This document shows positions 1-7,821 of a DNA stretch of 64,000 nucleotides, piece after piece. Source of the DNA: Oscillospiraceae bacterium (GTDB lineage Bacteria; Bacillota; Clostridia; Oscillospirales; Ruminococcaceae); contig CP107211.1 of the NCBI GenBank assembly GCA_025757845.1, positions 2,790,001 through 2,854,000 on the forward strand, given 5' to 3'. The first letter of the stretch is position 1. Every line of letters begins with the position of its first letter. The position numbers and the translations under genes were made by a program. Under the pieces are notes generated by a model. The model was not told the DNA's origin, did no database searches, and was given only the letters and a program-made list of their open reading frames with translations.

Positions 1-165
1 AAACATCTCTTCCAGCTTGTACAGCGGCCGCCCGCTGGCAGCCGCGAACAGGATATCCTGTCCGGCCAGCTCCTGCACAAGATGCAGAAAGTCCGGCGGC
101 AGCTGACTGTGCCCGTCCAGCAGGGTCGCGTCCATGTCCGACGCGATCAGACGAATGCGGTCCAT
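1..165 (-). CDS. HAD-superfamily (Cof-type) hydrolase, C-terminus outside the window
   Basis: The first 55 residues of a minus-strand gene that runs off the left edge. They contain the HAD motif I, DMDATLLD, at about residues 10-17, where the first Asp is the nucleophile and the second the acid/base. A following AAASGRP segment matches motif II of the Cof/YbjI sugar-phosphate phosphatase group. An AGGAGGA ribosome site (171-177) precedes the ATG by five bases and fixes the start. Substrate cannot be told from this fragment. Expected to be a cytosolic phosphatase of sugar phosphates or flavin-type substrates by family analogy. Confidence 0.8.
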   Translation of the reverse strand, partial: MDRIRLIASDMDATLLDGHSQLPPDFLHLVQELAGQDILFAAASGRPLYKLEEMF

Positions 166-178
166 CGCGCTCCTCCTG

Positions 179-1687
179 TCATCCCATGTAGCTGATGTTG
201 GCATCCAGCTCACCGCTGTAGCCATTGATGCGGGCCTTCTCGGTGCCCTGCCACATATCGCAGTCGATGGGGCTGCTGGACACGCCGTAATGGGCGTTCC
301 AGATGGTGTACTTGCGCAGGGCGTCCAGGTCCACCCGCTTGCGGAACCAGGTGGTGGAAGCGTACACACCGGGCTTGTACCCCAGCGACTTGACTTCCTC
401 GCAGAAGGCGATGGCACACTTGGTGCGGTCCTCCTTGCCCAGGCCATCGGCACGGCCGGTGCCGTTGGGAGAGGTGGAAGCTTCGGTGTCATAATAGATG
501 GGGTAATCCAGCTTGCGGCCGTTCAGCGCCCAGTTGCAGCCCTGCGCTTCCTCGCGGGCCTCATCCTCGGTCACTGCCTGGGTGAAGAAATACACGCCCA
601 CCTTCAGACCGGCGTTGCGGGCGTTGGTGAAGTGCTCCTCGAACATGGGATCCTTGACCAGGGTGCCGCTGGCACCGTAGCCGCGGTAGCCGATGCGGAT
701 GATCACAAAGTTCACACCCGCCTTCTTGATCTTGTCCCAGTCGATGTTGGTCTGGTACTTGGACACGTCGATGCCGAAGTTCACATTCTTCTGCATCACG
801 CCGTCGGCGTCAAAGTAATACAGCTTGCCGTCCACAGACTGGATGCCGGTGACCGGCTTATGGGTGGAGGCGCTGTAGTAATAGGTCTTGCCGTTCTTGG
901 TCAGCCAGCCGGTGTATTCCTCCTGGTTGTCCTTTTTGCCGAACAGCCAGTTCCACAGCCAGCTGAAAAAGCCGTTCTCGTCGCTCAGGTCGATGCACTG
1001 TGCCTCGGCCTCATCCAACGCGCCCTCGTCCAGTGCCTTGCGGATCTGCTCGTCCGTCAACAGCATGGAACCCTCCGGCGTGCGGCCGGACAGGTCGTTC
1101 TCGGCGGCATCCGTTTCCTCCGGGGCGGCCAGCGGATCCTGTGCGGCCAGCTCCGGCGTTTCCTGTTGCAGGATCACCGGGCTGTTCTCCTGTGCGGTCT
1201 CTGCCGTTTCCGTGCTTTCCGTGGTGTCCGGCTCTGCGTCCTCCGCGCGGCCCGGCACCAGCGGGTCCGGTTCCTCTGCGGTGTCCTGTGCAGGCTCCGC
1301 CGGGTTCTCCGCTGCGGCGGGCTCTCCGCCCTGCTCTGCGGTCGTTTCAGACTCCGCGGTCTGTGCGGCAGGCTGCTCGGCGGCTTCCGGCTGTGCCTGT
1401 GCCGTGGGTCCTTCCGCCGTCCGGGGCTCTTCCGTGCTGTCCGCAGCGCATTTTTCCGAAGAAGCCGCCGACCCGGTTTGTTTCTTCCCGAAGAGCTTTG
1501 TTTTCTGCTCCGGTTCCGTCCCGCTCTGCTGCCGGACGATGGGCTGCACCGTCACAGCCCCCTGCAGGTTGGCCAGATTCATGGCCGCCCCCAGACCGCC
1601 GACGGCCAGCACCATGGCCATGGTAAAAACAGCCGCAGCCTTGCCCCAGCCGCGTGCCGAAGATCTGTTGTTCCAAATTCGTTTCAT
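179..1687 (-). CDS. membrane-anchored GH25 muramidase (lysozyme) with one cell-wall-binding repeat
   Basis: 502 aa. Residues 17-40 form a single N-terminal membrane segment or uncleaved signal. Residues 50-235 are an acidic Ala/Pro/Glu/Thr linker, 258-300 hold choline-binding-like repeats (GWLTKNGKTYYY, KLYYFDADGVM), and 303-502 are a GH25 domain. Catalytic candidates are D307 in FGIDVSKYQ and the D400-x-E402 pair in YYDTEAS. GH25 enzymes cut the MurNAc-GlcNAc bond of peptidoglycan, so a wall-remodelling or autolysin role outside the membrane is likely. The reading frame is open further upstream, but the ATG at 1687 follows GGAGG and directly precedes the basic/hydrophobic leader. A promoter at 1777-1806 leaves no ribosome site for the earlier ATG. 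Confidence 0.88.
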   Translation of the reverse strand: MKRIWNNRSSARGWGKAAAVFTMAMVLAVGGLGAAMNLANLQGAVTVQPIVRQQSGTEPEQKTKLFGKKQTGSAASSEKCAADSTEEPRTAEGPTAQAQPEAAEQPAAQTAESETTAEQGGEPAAAENPAEPAQDTAEEPDPLVPGRAEDAEPDTTESTETAETAQENSPVILQQETPELAAQDPLAAPEETDAAENDLSGRTPEGSMLLTDEQIRKALDEGALDEAEAQCIDLSDENGFFSWLWNWLFGKKDNQEEYTGWLTKNGKTYYYSASTHKPVTGIQSVDGKLYYFDADGVMQKNVNFGIDVSKYQTNIDWDKIKKAGVNFVIIRIGYRGYGASGTLVKDPMFEEHFTNARNAGLKVGVYFFTQAVTEDEAREEAQGCNWALNGRKLDYPIYYDTEASTSPNGTGRADGLGKEDRTKCAIAFCEEVKSLGYKPGVYASTTWFRKRVDLDALRKYTIWNAHYGVSSSPIDCDMWQGTEKARINGYSGELDANISYMG

Positions 1688-1776
1688 GCCGTACTTCTTC
1701 GCCTCCGGATCCCTGTTTTGGTTATAGTCTGCCGCCGCAAAAGCGGACGGCCGTTCATGCATTTTCACACAGGTCC

Positions 1777-1806
1777 AGTATACACCCGATGCCGTCCCGC
1801 CGTCAA
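1777..1806 (-). promoter_or_regulatory. promoter of the GH25 gene
   Basis: On the minus strand TTGACG (1801-1806) and TATACT (1777-1782) are 18 bp apart, about 90 bp upstream of the chosen GH25 start. This supports a short 5' leader and the downstream ATG. Confidence 0.6.
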
Positions 1807-1957
1807 TCGGCTGGACTTTGCCGCCGCGGCCGCCGCGCACGGGCAGGCCTGCGTCCGCACACCCGAAAAATGCTCCAAAAGGGATACGTTTCGCTGGGGC
1901 AAAACATTGCACAAAGCCGAAATTTCCTGTTTTGGCCGCCCGAAATTACGTTTTTTC

Positions 1958-1986
1958 TTGCTGTCTTGACAGGTGTATGGTATTAT
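1958..1986 (+). promoter_or_regulatory. candidate promoter of the PTS-like permease gene
   Basis: TTGCTG (1958-1963) and TATTAT (1981-1986) are spaced 17 bp, about 60 bp before the ATG at 2046. A TTGACA at 1966-1971 also lies here but has no well-spaced -10. The rest of the 1688-2045 gap, between divergent genes, shows nothing else. Confidence 0.45.
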
Positions 1987-2045
1987 ACTTGACATGCAGT
2001 TTCTCTGCGGCGTACCGCGCCGCAGACCGGAAAGGTTGGTTATTT

Positions 2046-3104
2046 ATGGAAAATGTGAAAGATTTTTTAAAGCGCAAGGACATCGTCATTTCTCCGCAGC
2101 GCTACCTCATTGAAGCACTGGGCGCCATGGCACAGGGCCTGTTCGCCAGTCTGCTCATCGGCACCATCATCAAGACGCTGGGCCAACAGACCGGGCTGGA
2201 GATGCTGGTGGATCTGGGCGGCTACGCTACGGCCATGAGCGGCCCGGCCATGGCCTGCGCCATCGGCTGGGCACTCCACTGCCCGCCGCTGGTGCTGTTC
2301 AGTCTGATCACGGTGGGCTACTCGGCCAACGCCCTGGGCGGGGCCGGCGGCCCGCTGGCCGTGCTGCTTATTGCCATCGTGGCCGCTGAACTGGGCAAGG
2401 CCGTGAGCAAGGAGACCAAGGTGGACATCCTGGTCACCCCGCTGGTGACCATCTTTGTGGGCGTCGGTCTGTCCATGCTCATCGCCGCCCCCATCGGCGC
2501 AGCCGCCAGCCAGGTGGGCACCCTGATCATGTGGGCCACCGAGCAGGCCCCGCTGATCATGGGCATTCTGGTGTCGGTGATCGTAGGCGTAGCCCTCACC
2601 CTGCCCATCTCCTCGGCAGCCATCTGCGCCGCACTGGGCCTGACCGGTCTGGCCGGCGGTGCCGCCGTGGCGGGCTGCTGCGCCCAGATGGTGGGCTTTG
2701 CCGTGATGAGCTACCGCGAGAACGGTGTGGGCGGTCTGGTGAGTCAGGGCCTGGGCACCAGCATGCTGCAGATGGGCAACATCATCAAGAACCCCCGCAT
2801 CTGGATCGCCCCCACGCTGGCCAGTGCCATCACCGGCCCGCTGGCCACCTGCCTGTTCCACTTTGAGATGAACGGTGCCGCCGTTTCCTCCGGCATGGGC
2901 ACCTGCGGTCTGGTGGGCCAGATCGGCGTGTACACCGGCTGGGTCAGCGACATTGCCGCCGGCACCAAAGCTGCCATCACCCCCATGGACTGGGCGGCCA
3001 TGATCCTGCTGTGCTTCGTCCTGCCCGCCGTGCTCAGCGTCCTCTTCTGTGAGGCAGAGCGCAAGCTGGGCTGGATCAAGGACGGCGACCTGAAGCTGAA
3101 CTAA
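2046..3104 (+). CDS. PTS-type EIIC-like membrane permease (PTS_EIIC_2 family)
   Basis: 352 aa, almost entirely hydrophobic, with about nine or ten membrane segments rich in Gly/Ala. The N-terminus MENVKDFLKRKDIVISPQRY and the later AALGLTGLAGGAAVAGC and VGQIGVYTGW segments are typical of the stand-alone EIIC-like family (Pfam PTS_EIIC_2). No EIIA or EIIB domain or gene is adjacent, so a phosphotransfer role is not shown and the substrate is unknown. The ATG at 2046 follows AAAGG; an in-frame upstream extension to 1818 lacks a ribosome site and would cover the promoter. The gene stands alone and ends in a good hairpin terminator. Confidence 0.8.
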   Translation: MENVKDFLKRKDIVISPQRYLIEALGAMAQGLFASLLIGTIIKTLGQQTGLEMLVDLGGYATAMSGPAMACAIGWALHCPPLVLFSLITVGYSANALGGAGGPLAVLLIAIVAAELGKAVSKETKVDILVTPLVTIFVGVGLSMLIAAPIGAAASQVGTLIMWATEQAPLIMGILVSVIVGVALTLPISSAAICAALGLTGLAGGAAVAGCCAQMVGFAVMSYRENGVGGLVSQGLGTSMLQMGNIIKNPRIWIAPTLASAITGPLATCLFHFEMNGAAVSSGMGTCGLVGQIGVYTGWVSDIAAGTKAAITPMDWAAMILLCFVLPAVLSVLFCEAERKLGWIKDGDLKLN

Positions 3105-3122
3105 AGCATTATGATAGGAAAA

Positions 3123-3155
3123 GTCGGAGGCGTTTCAATGCGTCTCCGGCTTTTT
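3123..3155 (+). terminator. intrinsic terminator after the permease
   Basis: A 10-bp stem (GTCGGAGGCG with CGTCTCCGGC, two G-U pairs), an 8-base loop and TTTTT, starting 18 bases after the permease stop. Confidence 0.8.
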
Positions 3156-3183
3156 GGCTTTATGCCAGCTTTGAAGGCAGTAT

Positions 3184-3302
3184 GGCAGGGAGTTTCCCAA
3201 AGCAAGTGTCCGCTGGGGTGGGACCCTGTTGCCGCTAGGCAATAGGGCGGGCGATGGAATGGCCCGATTCACTTGCGTGGGAAAGCTCCCAGACATGCTG
3301 CC
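3184..3302. repeat. about 120-bp nested palindromic element
   Basis: The outer arms are imperfect inverted repeats: GGCAG plus GGGAGTTTCCCA plus GCAAGTG (3184-3209) against CACTTGC, TGGGAAAGCTCCC and CTGCC (3270-3302). Inside is a second stem, CCCTGTTGCC-GCTA-GGCAATAGGG (about 3224-3247). The element lies between convergent genes and ends two bases before the NUDIX stop codon. It is too large and structured for a plain terminator; a REP/MITE-like repeat or a structured RNA is possible. Confidence 0.5.
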
Positions 3303-3304
3303 GG

Positions 3305-3823
3305 TCAGGTCTTTCCGACGATCTGTTTCCCGTCCAGCACCGCCTGTTTCAGGGTATCGCCGTCGTACACCAGCTTGAGCGAAAAATACGGCCGATCCCC
3401 GTTGAGCAGGCGGAAGAAAATTTTGTCGCCCTCCCAGATGGGCAGTTCCGTCACCTTTTCCTTGGGCACCCACTCCAGCACACCCTCTTTGCAGGCGTCG
3501 CCCTGCACCATCTCGCCCTGCCAGCCGTCAGCGGTGTACAGGTGGATGAACTCGGTCATGTTGCCCCACACAAAGGTCAGCAGGCCCCGGCAGCGCCAGC
3601 GCGTCAGGGTAAGGCCCGTTTCCTCCCGCACCTCCCGCACAAGGCAGTCCTCCGGGCTTTCAAAGCGCTCAAATTTGCCGCCTACGCCCACCCACTTGTC
3701 GTGGTTGTAGTCGTCCTGTTTTTTGATGCGGTGCAGCATCAGGTAGGCGTCATCCCGCTCCAGATAGCACAGCGTCGTGCTGAAGATGGGGTACTCCGGA
3801 TCCATAAAAGCACCTAAGTTCAT
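3305..3823 (-). CDS. NUDIX hydrolase, MutT/8-oxo-dGTP-diphosphatase type
   Basis: 172 aa. The full Nudix box GX5EX7REUXEEXGU is present at residues 49-71 (GGKFERFE...REVREETGL), with the metal-binding REVREE core intact. A FSTTLCYLERDDAYLMLHR strand precedes it, as in MutT-type enzymes that sanitise oxidised nucleotides such as 8-oxo-dGTP. The ATG at 3823 has AAGGAG nine bases upstream; a second ATG five codons in has none. The lectin gene lies upstream on the same strand, separated by a strong hairpin, so the two are probably transcribed separately or with reduced read-through. Exact substrate is inferred from family only. Confidence 0.88.
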   Translation of the reverse strand: MNLGAFMDPEYPIFSTTLCYLERDDAYLMLHRIKKQDDYNHDKWVGVGGKFERFESPEDCLVREVREETGLTLTRWRCRGLLTFVWGNMTEFIHLYTADGWQGEMVQGDACKEGVLEWVPKEKVTELPIWEGDKIFFRLLNGDRPYFSLKLVYDGDTLKQAVLDGKQIVGKT

Positions 3824-3866
3824 GGGTGTATTCTCCTTTTTCTGCGTTATTTTCGGCCAGAAAGAG

Positions 3867-3898
3867 GACCCGGCAGAGCCCGCAGGCTCTGCCGGGTC
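3867..3898 (-). terminator. strong hairpin after the lectin gene
   Basis: A perfect 14-bp stem, GACCCGGCAGAGCC (3867-3880) with GGCTCTGCCGGGTC (3885-3898), and a 4-base loop. On the minus strand it is followed by CTCTTTC, a weak T tract. It sits between the lectin stop and the NUDIX ribosome site, so it may stop or reduce read-through. Confidence 0.7.
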
Positions 3899-3930
3899 AC
3901 TTCGTATGCTTTTTCGGTGTCGGGGAGCCG

Positions 3931-4521
3931 TCAGTCCTTCCGGCTGGCGCGGCCCTGTCCGGCATTGTTCAGCTTGCGCACCAGATCATTCTGATGCTTG
4001 CGCTGGCTGGGCGTGGGCTGGGGGTCCGGCTTTTCCTCCGCACGCTTTGCCGTCTGGGCGGCGTCCGGGTCGATGCGCACCAGATCCCATTCCTGGTTGC
4101 CGCCGGCCACATAGGTCCAGATCTGGGCATGCGCACCGTTTGCGGTGTTCATGCCCACCAGGTCAATGTATTTGTCCGCCAGCACATTCCGGATGCGGGT
4201 GTGACCGCTGCGGGTGGGTTCCAGCGTCCAGCACTGGCTCCAGCCGTTGGTGCGGCTCCACTGGTGCAGCCAAGTGCCTTCCACCACGCCGCCCAGGGCC
4301 AGGTCGATCACCTTGCCGGTAAAGCGGTTCTGGATGCGCCAGCGCCCGCCGCCTGCGTCCACGAACTGCCACTGCTGCCACGGATGGCCCGCGTAGCTCC
4401 ACAGCTGGATGGCGGCGCCGTTCTCCGTATTGAAGTCCTTTACTTCCAGCACCTTCCCGTTCGGGGCTTTGATGATGTAAAATTCATTTTCCAGTATAAC
4501 GACCTGCGATGCCTTCGCCAT
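3931..4521 (-). CDS. ricin-type beta-trefoil lectin domain protein without export signal
   Basis: 196 aa. Residues 8-150 form one beta-trefoil with three QxW-type repeats: QLWSYAGHPWQQWQF, HQWSRTNGWSQCWTL and QIWTYVAGGNQEWDL. The C-terminal 45 residues are charged and disordered (EEKPDPQPTPSQRKHQND). There is no signal peptide, membrane segment or catalytic domain, which is unusual because most ricin-fold domains sit on secreted glycosidases or toxins. It may bind a cytosolic glycan or metabolite. The ATG at 4521 follows AAAGGAG, and a TTGTTG-17-TATAAT promoter lies at 4554-4582. Confidence 0.85.
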   Translation of the reverse strand: MAKASQVVILENEFYIIKAPNGKVLEVKDFNTENGAAIQLWSYAGHPWQQWQFVDAGGGRWRIQNRFTGKVIDLALGGVVEGTWLHQWSRTNGWSQCWTLEPTRSGHTRIRNVLADKYIDLVGMNTANGAHAQIWTYVAGGNQEWDLVRIDPDAAQTAKRAEEKPDPQPTPSQRKHQNDLVRKLNNAGQGRASRKD

Positions 4522-4553
4522 AGAGCACGACTCCTTTCCTTCCTGGTAGCCCT

Positions 4554-4582
4554 ATTATAACGTATCGGCCGCGCGGCAACAA
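4554..4582 (-). promoter_or_regulatory. promoter of the lectin gene
   Basis: TTGTTG (4577-4582) and TATAAT (4554-4559) with a 17-bp spacer on the minus strand, about 33 bp before the lectin ATG. Confidence 0.7.
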
Positions 4583-4652
4583 GGATGCTTTTCCATAATC
4601 TTTTTTCAATTTCTTGTGCATTTTGCATCTTTTTCCGAGAGTTCCGGCCACT

Positions 4653-4681
4653 TTGCACTCTGCCGTGGAATGTGGTACAAT
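4653..4681 (+). promoter_or_regulatory. promoter of the nitroreductase-GNAT pair
   Basis: TTGCAC (4653-4658) and TACAAT (4676-4681), 17-bp spacer, followed by AGGAGGG and the ATG at 4713. Confidence 0.6.
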
Positions 4682-4712
4682 AAACTTATCCGATCACAGG
4701 AGGGAAATTGCC

Positions 4713-5234
4713 ATGACCAATGAGACCATTCAGACCATCCGGAGCCGCCGCAGCTGCCGCGCCTACAAACCGGAGCAGATCACCAACGAAGAACTGGAAG
4801 CCGTTCTGGGTGCCGGCACCTATGCTGCCAGCGCCATGGGCAAGCAGAGCGCCAAGATCGTGGTGGTGCAGGACGCCGCCACGCGGGAAAAGCTCTCCCG
4901 CATGAACGCCGCCATCATGGGCAAGGACTGCGACCCCATGTACGGCGCGCCCACCATTCTGGTGGTGCTGGCCGATGCCAACGCCAAGTGCGCTGTGCAG
5001 GACGGCAGCCTTGTCATGGGCAACCTGATGCTGGCCGCCGCCTCGCTGGGGCTGGGCAGCTGCTGGATCAACCGCGCCAAAGAAGAGTTTGAGAGCGAAG
5101 AGGGCAAAGCCCTGCTGAAGAAGTGGGGTATCGAGGGCGAGTGGATCGGCGTCGGCCACTGCATCCTGGGCTACCCCGCCGGGGACCCTCAGCCTGCCGC
5201 GCCCCGCAAATCGGATTACATCCTCAAGGTGTGA
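4713..5234 (+). CDS. nitroreductase family protein
   Basis: 173 aa, the usual size of small FMN nitroreductases. It has the RSRRSCRAYKPEQI N-terminus (FMN-phosphate contacts), GAGTYAASAMGKQS, and a C-terminal AAASLGLGSCWINRAKEEF segment diagnostic of the family. These enzymes use NAD(P)H and FMN to reduce nitro or quinone-like compounds; the natural substrate is unknown. The ATG at 4713 sits behind AGGAGGG. A GNAT acetyltransferase starts 23 bases after the stop, so the two probably form one transcript from the promoter at 4653-4681. Confidence 0.87.
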   Translation: MTNETIQTIRSRRSCRAYKPEQITNEELEAVLGAGTYAASAMGKQSAKIVVVQDAATREKLSRMNAAIMGKDCDPMYGAPTILVVLADANAKCAVQDGSLVMGNLMLAAASLGLGSCWINRAKEEFESEEGKALLKKWGIEGEWIGVGHCILGYPAGDPQPAAPRKSDYILKV

Positions 5235-5257
5235 TCCCCGACAAAAGTAGGAGCACT

Positions 5258-5749
5258 ATGAAACCCGATTACAAACTGGTCGCCAAGGCCAAATACATCC
5301 ACACCACCGCCGACCTTGCCAGCGAAATCTGGCACGAGGTCTACAAACGCTATTACCCCGGCAAGCAGCTGGACACTCTGGTGGAGGAGCTGCAGAGCGC
5401 CGAAGCCATCGAGGCCGACATCGACAACGACGTGAACTATTTTCTCGTCGTGCTGGGCGGCAAGAACATCGGCTACTTTGCCTGGAAGATGGAGAACACC
5501 GCCCTGCACCTGATGCACCTGTACCTCAGGCCGGAGTACCGCGGCAAGGCCATCGGCCGCGACATCGTGCTTTCCTGCGAGCGTCTGGCCCGGGGCGAGG
5601 GCAAGGGCCGCATGTGGTGCACCGTGCATGCCAAGGCCCTGCCCGTACAGCAGTTCTTCAAGGCGCTGCGCTACCGCAGCCTGAAGCCCGCCGAGCAGGA
5701 AACCGGCACCGTGCCCCGCAATGAGCTGGTGTTTGAGCACACCCTGTAA
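5258..5749 (+). CDS. GNAT family N-acetyltransferase
   Basis: 163 aa. The acetyl-CoA-binding motif A region reads LHLMHLYLRPEYRGKAIGRDIV (R/Q-x-x-G-x-G/A variant: RGKAIG), preceded by the beta strand GYFAWKME. The C-terminus ends with the usual FKALRYRSL helix-strand. GNAT proteins transfer acetyl groups from acetyl-CoA to amines; the acceptor cannot be predicted. The ATG at 5258 is behind AGGAG and lies 23 bases downstream of the nitroreductase, with which it is probably co-transcribed. Confidence 0.83.
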   Translation: MKPDYKLVAKAKYIHTTADLASEIWHEVYKRYYPGKQLDTLVEELQSAEAIEADIDNDVNYFLVVLGGKNIGYFAWKMENTALHLMHLYLRPEYRGKAIGRDIVLSCERLARGEGKGRMWCTVHAKALPVQQFFKALRYRSLKPAEQETGTVPRNELVFEHTL

Positions 5750-5778
5750 GGCTGTGCCCGGTTTACCGCAAAAAGGCA

Positions 5779-5815
5779 TTGAAATTTCTCCCGGTTTGTA
5801 CTACACTGGTGTAGT
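5779..5815 (+). promoter_or_regulatory. promoter with palindromic operator before the YerC operon
   Basis: TTGAAA (5779-5784) and TACACT (5802-5807) are 17 bp apart. A perfect palindrome, ACTACAC-TG-GTGTAGT (5800-5815), covers the -10 and the start-site region. A repressor bound here would block polymerase directly. Confidence 0.7.
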
Positions 5816-5863
5816 GCAATGAAGTAGCGGCACCCGCCGCCGGACAGAAAAAGGAGAACGCGC

Positions 5864-6154
5864 ATGGCAAAAGATCATCCGACCGGGCAATCCGGTCTGT
5901 ACGAGGCTTTCCTGCAGCTCAAGACCCCGGAACAGTGCTACCGCTTTCTGCAGGACGTCTGCAGCTATTCCGAGCTGAGCGCAATGGAACAGCGCTTCAA
6001 CATTGCGGAGATGCTGGCAGACAAGCGCATCTATACCGAGATCATGGACAAGACCGGCGCGTCCAGTGCCATCATCAGCCGGGTCAGCCGGGTACTGAGC
6101 GCAGACGGCAGCGTCCTGCGCGAATTGCTGGAAGCCGACAAGAATACGCACTGA
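5864..6154 (+). CDS. yerC: YerC/YecD-family TrpR-related DNA-binding protein
   Basis: 96 aa, matching the family's usual length of about 100. The TrpR-like helices are visible: LKTPEQCYRFLQDVCSYSEL, then MEQRFNIAEMLADKRIYTEI, then the helix-turn-helix TGASSAIISRVSRVLSADG. The family is cytosolic and predicted to bind DNA; the Bacillus YerC role is poorly defined. It follows a promoter whose -10 is covered by a 16-bp palindrome, so autoregulation is plausible but inferred. A DJ-1-type protein and a FAH-family enzyme follow on the same strand with short gaps. Confidence 0.88.
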   Translation: MAKDHPTGQSGLYEAFLQLKTPEQCYRFLQDVCSYSELSAMEQRFNIAEMLADKRIYTEIMDKTGASSAIISRVSRVLSADGSVLRELLEADKNTH

Positions 6155-6217
6155 TTTTTTCACCGCGTGCCGCTTTGCGGTGCGCGGCGTTCTTATTTTC
6201 AAGGAGGTTTTATCCCA

Positions 6218-6769
6218 ATGAGCAAAGCTGTTGTGTTTTTTGCCGAAGGCACCGAAGAGTGCGAGGCCCTGCTGGTGGTGGACCTGCTCCGCCGCGCTAA
6301 AGTGGACGTGACCGTGGCCAGCGCATCCGGCAGCCGCGAGATCCTGAGCAGCCACAAGATCCGCATCACCGCCGACGCACTGGCCGAAGAAGTGGACTAT
6401 TCCGACGTGGATCTGGTAGTGCTGCCCGGCGGCATCCCCGGCACGCCGAATCTGGCCGCCAACAAGACCGTAACCGACACCTGCACCGCCTTTGCAAAAT
6501 CCGGCAAAAAGGTGGCCGCCATCTGCGCCGCACCCAGCGTGCTGGCCTCTCTGGGCCTGCTGGAAGGCAAAAATGCCACGGCCCACGCCGGATTTCAGGA
6601 CAAGCTGGCCGGTGCCCATGTGCTGGACGCCGAAGTGGTCGTGGACGGCAACATCACCACCAGCTACGGTCTGGGTGGTGCCATCCCGTTTGCACTGGAG
6701 CTGGTGCGCCAGCTGGCCGGGCAGGCCGAGGCCGACCGCATCCGGAACGCCATCGCCTACCGGCACTGA
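6218..6769 (+). CDS. DJ-1/PfpI family protein (deglycase/glyoxalase III-like)
   Basis: 183 aa. The flavodoxin-like fold shows AEGTEECE (acidic residue partner near residues 10-16) and the nucleophile elbow AAICAAPS with C103. The family detoxifies methylglyoxal or related reactive carbonyls or acts as a redox-sensitive chaperone. An AAGGAGG site fixes the ATG at 6218. It lies 63 bases after yerC and 15 bases before the FAH-family gene, so the three are likely one operon; a response to reactive carbonyl or quinone stress would be consistent but is inference. Confidence 0.88.
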   Translation: MSKAVVFFAEGTEECEALLVVDLLRRAKVDVTVASASGSREILSSHKIRITADALAEEVDYSDVDLVVLPGGIPGTPNLAANKTVTDTCTAFAKSGKKVAAICAAPSVLASLGLLEGKNATAHAGFQDKLAGAHVLDAEVVVDGNITTSYGLGGAIPFALELVRQLAGQAEADRIRNAIAYRH

Positions 6770-6784
6770 AAGGAGGCCTGTTCC

Positions 6785-7669
6785 ATGCGTTTTGTCACCT
6801 GCCTTGGCCCGGATGGTGTGGAGGAGCCCGCCGTCCTCTCTGCCGACGGCACCGCCGTCACCCCGCTGCGCTGGCTGGGCCTGCCCTGCGACACCCTGAC
6901 CGAGGCCATCCCGCAATTGACCCCCGCCGTGCGGGCCGGGCTGGCGCTGGCCCTGTCGGCCATCCCGTCGGTCCCGCTGGATGCCGTGCAGCTGCAGAGC
7001 CCCATTCCCTGCCCGGCACAGGACGTTGTCTGCCTGGGCATCAACTACATGGCTCACTCGGACGAAGCGGAAAAGTATTCCGCCGACGCCTTTTCCACCC
7101 AGCATCAGGACGCCATCTACTTTTCCAAGCGGGTCACCCGTGCCGTGCCGGACGGCGGCTTCATCGAGGCCCACACCGACCTGGTAAAGAAGCTGGACTA
7201 CGAGTGTGAGCTGGCCGTGGTGCTGGGCCGGGATGCCAAAGACGTGCCCGCCGGGCAGACCAGGGACTATGTGTTCGGCTACACCATCCTGAACGACGTT
7301 TCCGCCCGCGATGTGCAGACGGCCCACAAGCAGTGGTACTTTGGCAAAAGTCTGGACGGCTTTACCCCCATCGGCCCCTGCATCGTGACGGCAGATGAGT
7401 TTGAAGCCTACCCGCCGCAGCTGGGCATCCGCAGTTTTGTCAACGGCGAAAAGCGGCAGGACTCCAACACCCATCTGCAGATTTTTGACATCGACCATGT
7501 CATCCACGAGCTTTCGCAGGGCATGACCCTGAAGGCCGGAACCATCATCGCCACCGGCACCCCCGCCGGTGTGGGCATGGGCATGGATCCGCCGCAGTTC
7601 CTGCAGCCGGGCGACACGGTGCGCTGCGAGATCGACGGCATCGGCAGTCTGACCAACACGGTGCGCTGA
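6785..7669 (+). CDS. fumarylacetoacetate hydrolase (FAH) family protein
   Basis: 294 aa. The C-terminal FAH fold begins near residue 80 (DVVCLGINYMAHSDE). It contains the metal-site acidic cluster KKLDYECELAVVLG, the FGYTILNDVSARDVQ motif, the KSLDGFTPIGPC loop and the GTPAGVG motif near the end. Family members hydrolyse, decarboxylate or isomerise 2,4-dioxo acids; specific activity cannot be assigned. AGGAGG lies eight bases before the ATG and overlaps the end of the DJ-1 gene region, consistent with co-translation. Confidence 0.88.
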   Translation: MRFVTCLGPDGVEEPAVLSADGTAVTPLRWLGLPCDTLTEAIPQLTPAVRAGLALALSAIPSVPLDAVQLQSPIPCPAQDVVCLGINYMAHSDEAEKYSADAFSTQHQDAIYFSKRVTRAVPDGGFIEAHTDLVKKLDYECELAVVLGRDAKDVPAGQTRDYVFGYTILNDVSARDVQTAHKQWYFGKSLDGFTPIGPCIVTADEFEAYPPQLGIRSFVNGEKRQDSNTHLQIFDIDHVIHELSQGMTLKAGTIIATGTPAGVGMGMDPPQFLQPGDTVRCEIDGIGSLTNTVR

Positions 7670-7720
7670 TCTGTTGTAAAACTGTCCAAATTCTGTGCAG
7701 CATTTCCGTCTGATTGCATG

Positions 7721-7766
7721 AAAAGCTGCTGCGGCTCTGCTTTTTTGCAGAGCGCTGTGTTATACT
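7721..7766 (+). promoter_or_regulatory. weak terminator hairpin merging into an extended -10 promoter
   Basis: AAAAGC...GCTTTTTT (7721-7746) could terminate the FAH operon. A second hairpin, GCTCTGC-TTTTTT-GCAGAGC (7734-7753), overlaps it. TGTTATACT (7758-7766) is an extended -10 element for the ROK kinase without a clear -35. Confidence 0.5.
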
Positions 7767-7821
7767 GGAAGTCAACAAAATACGGCAGCCTCCGGGCTGC
7801 AGCAAAGGGGTAAATGAGATT

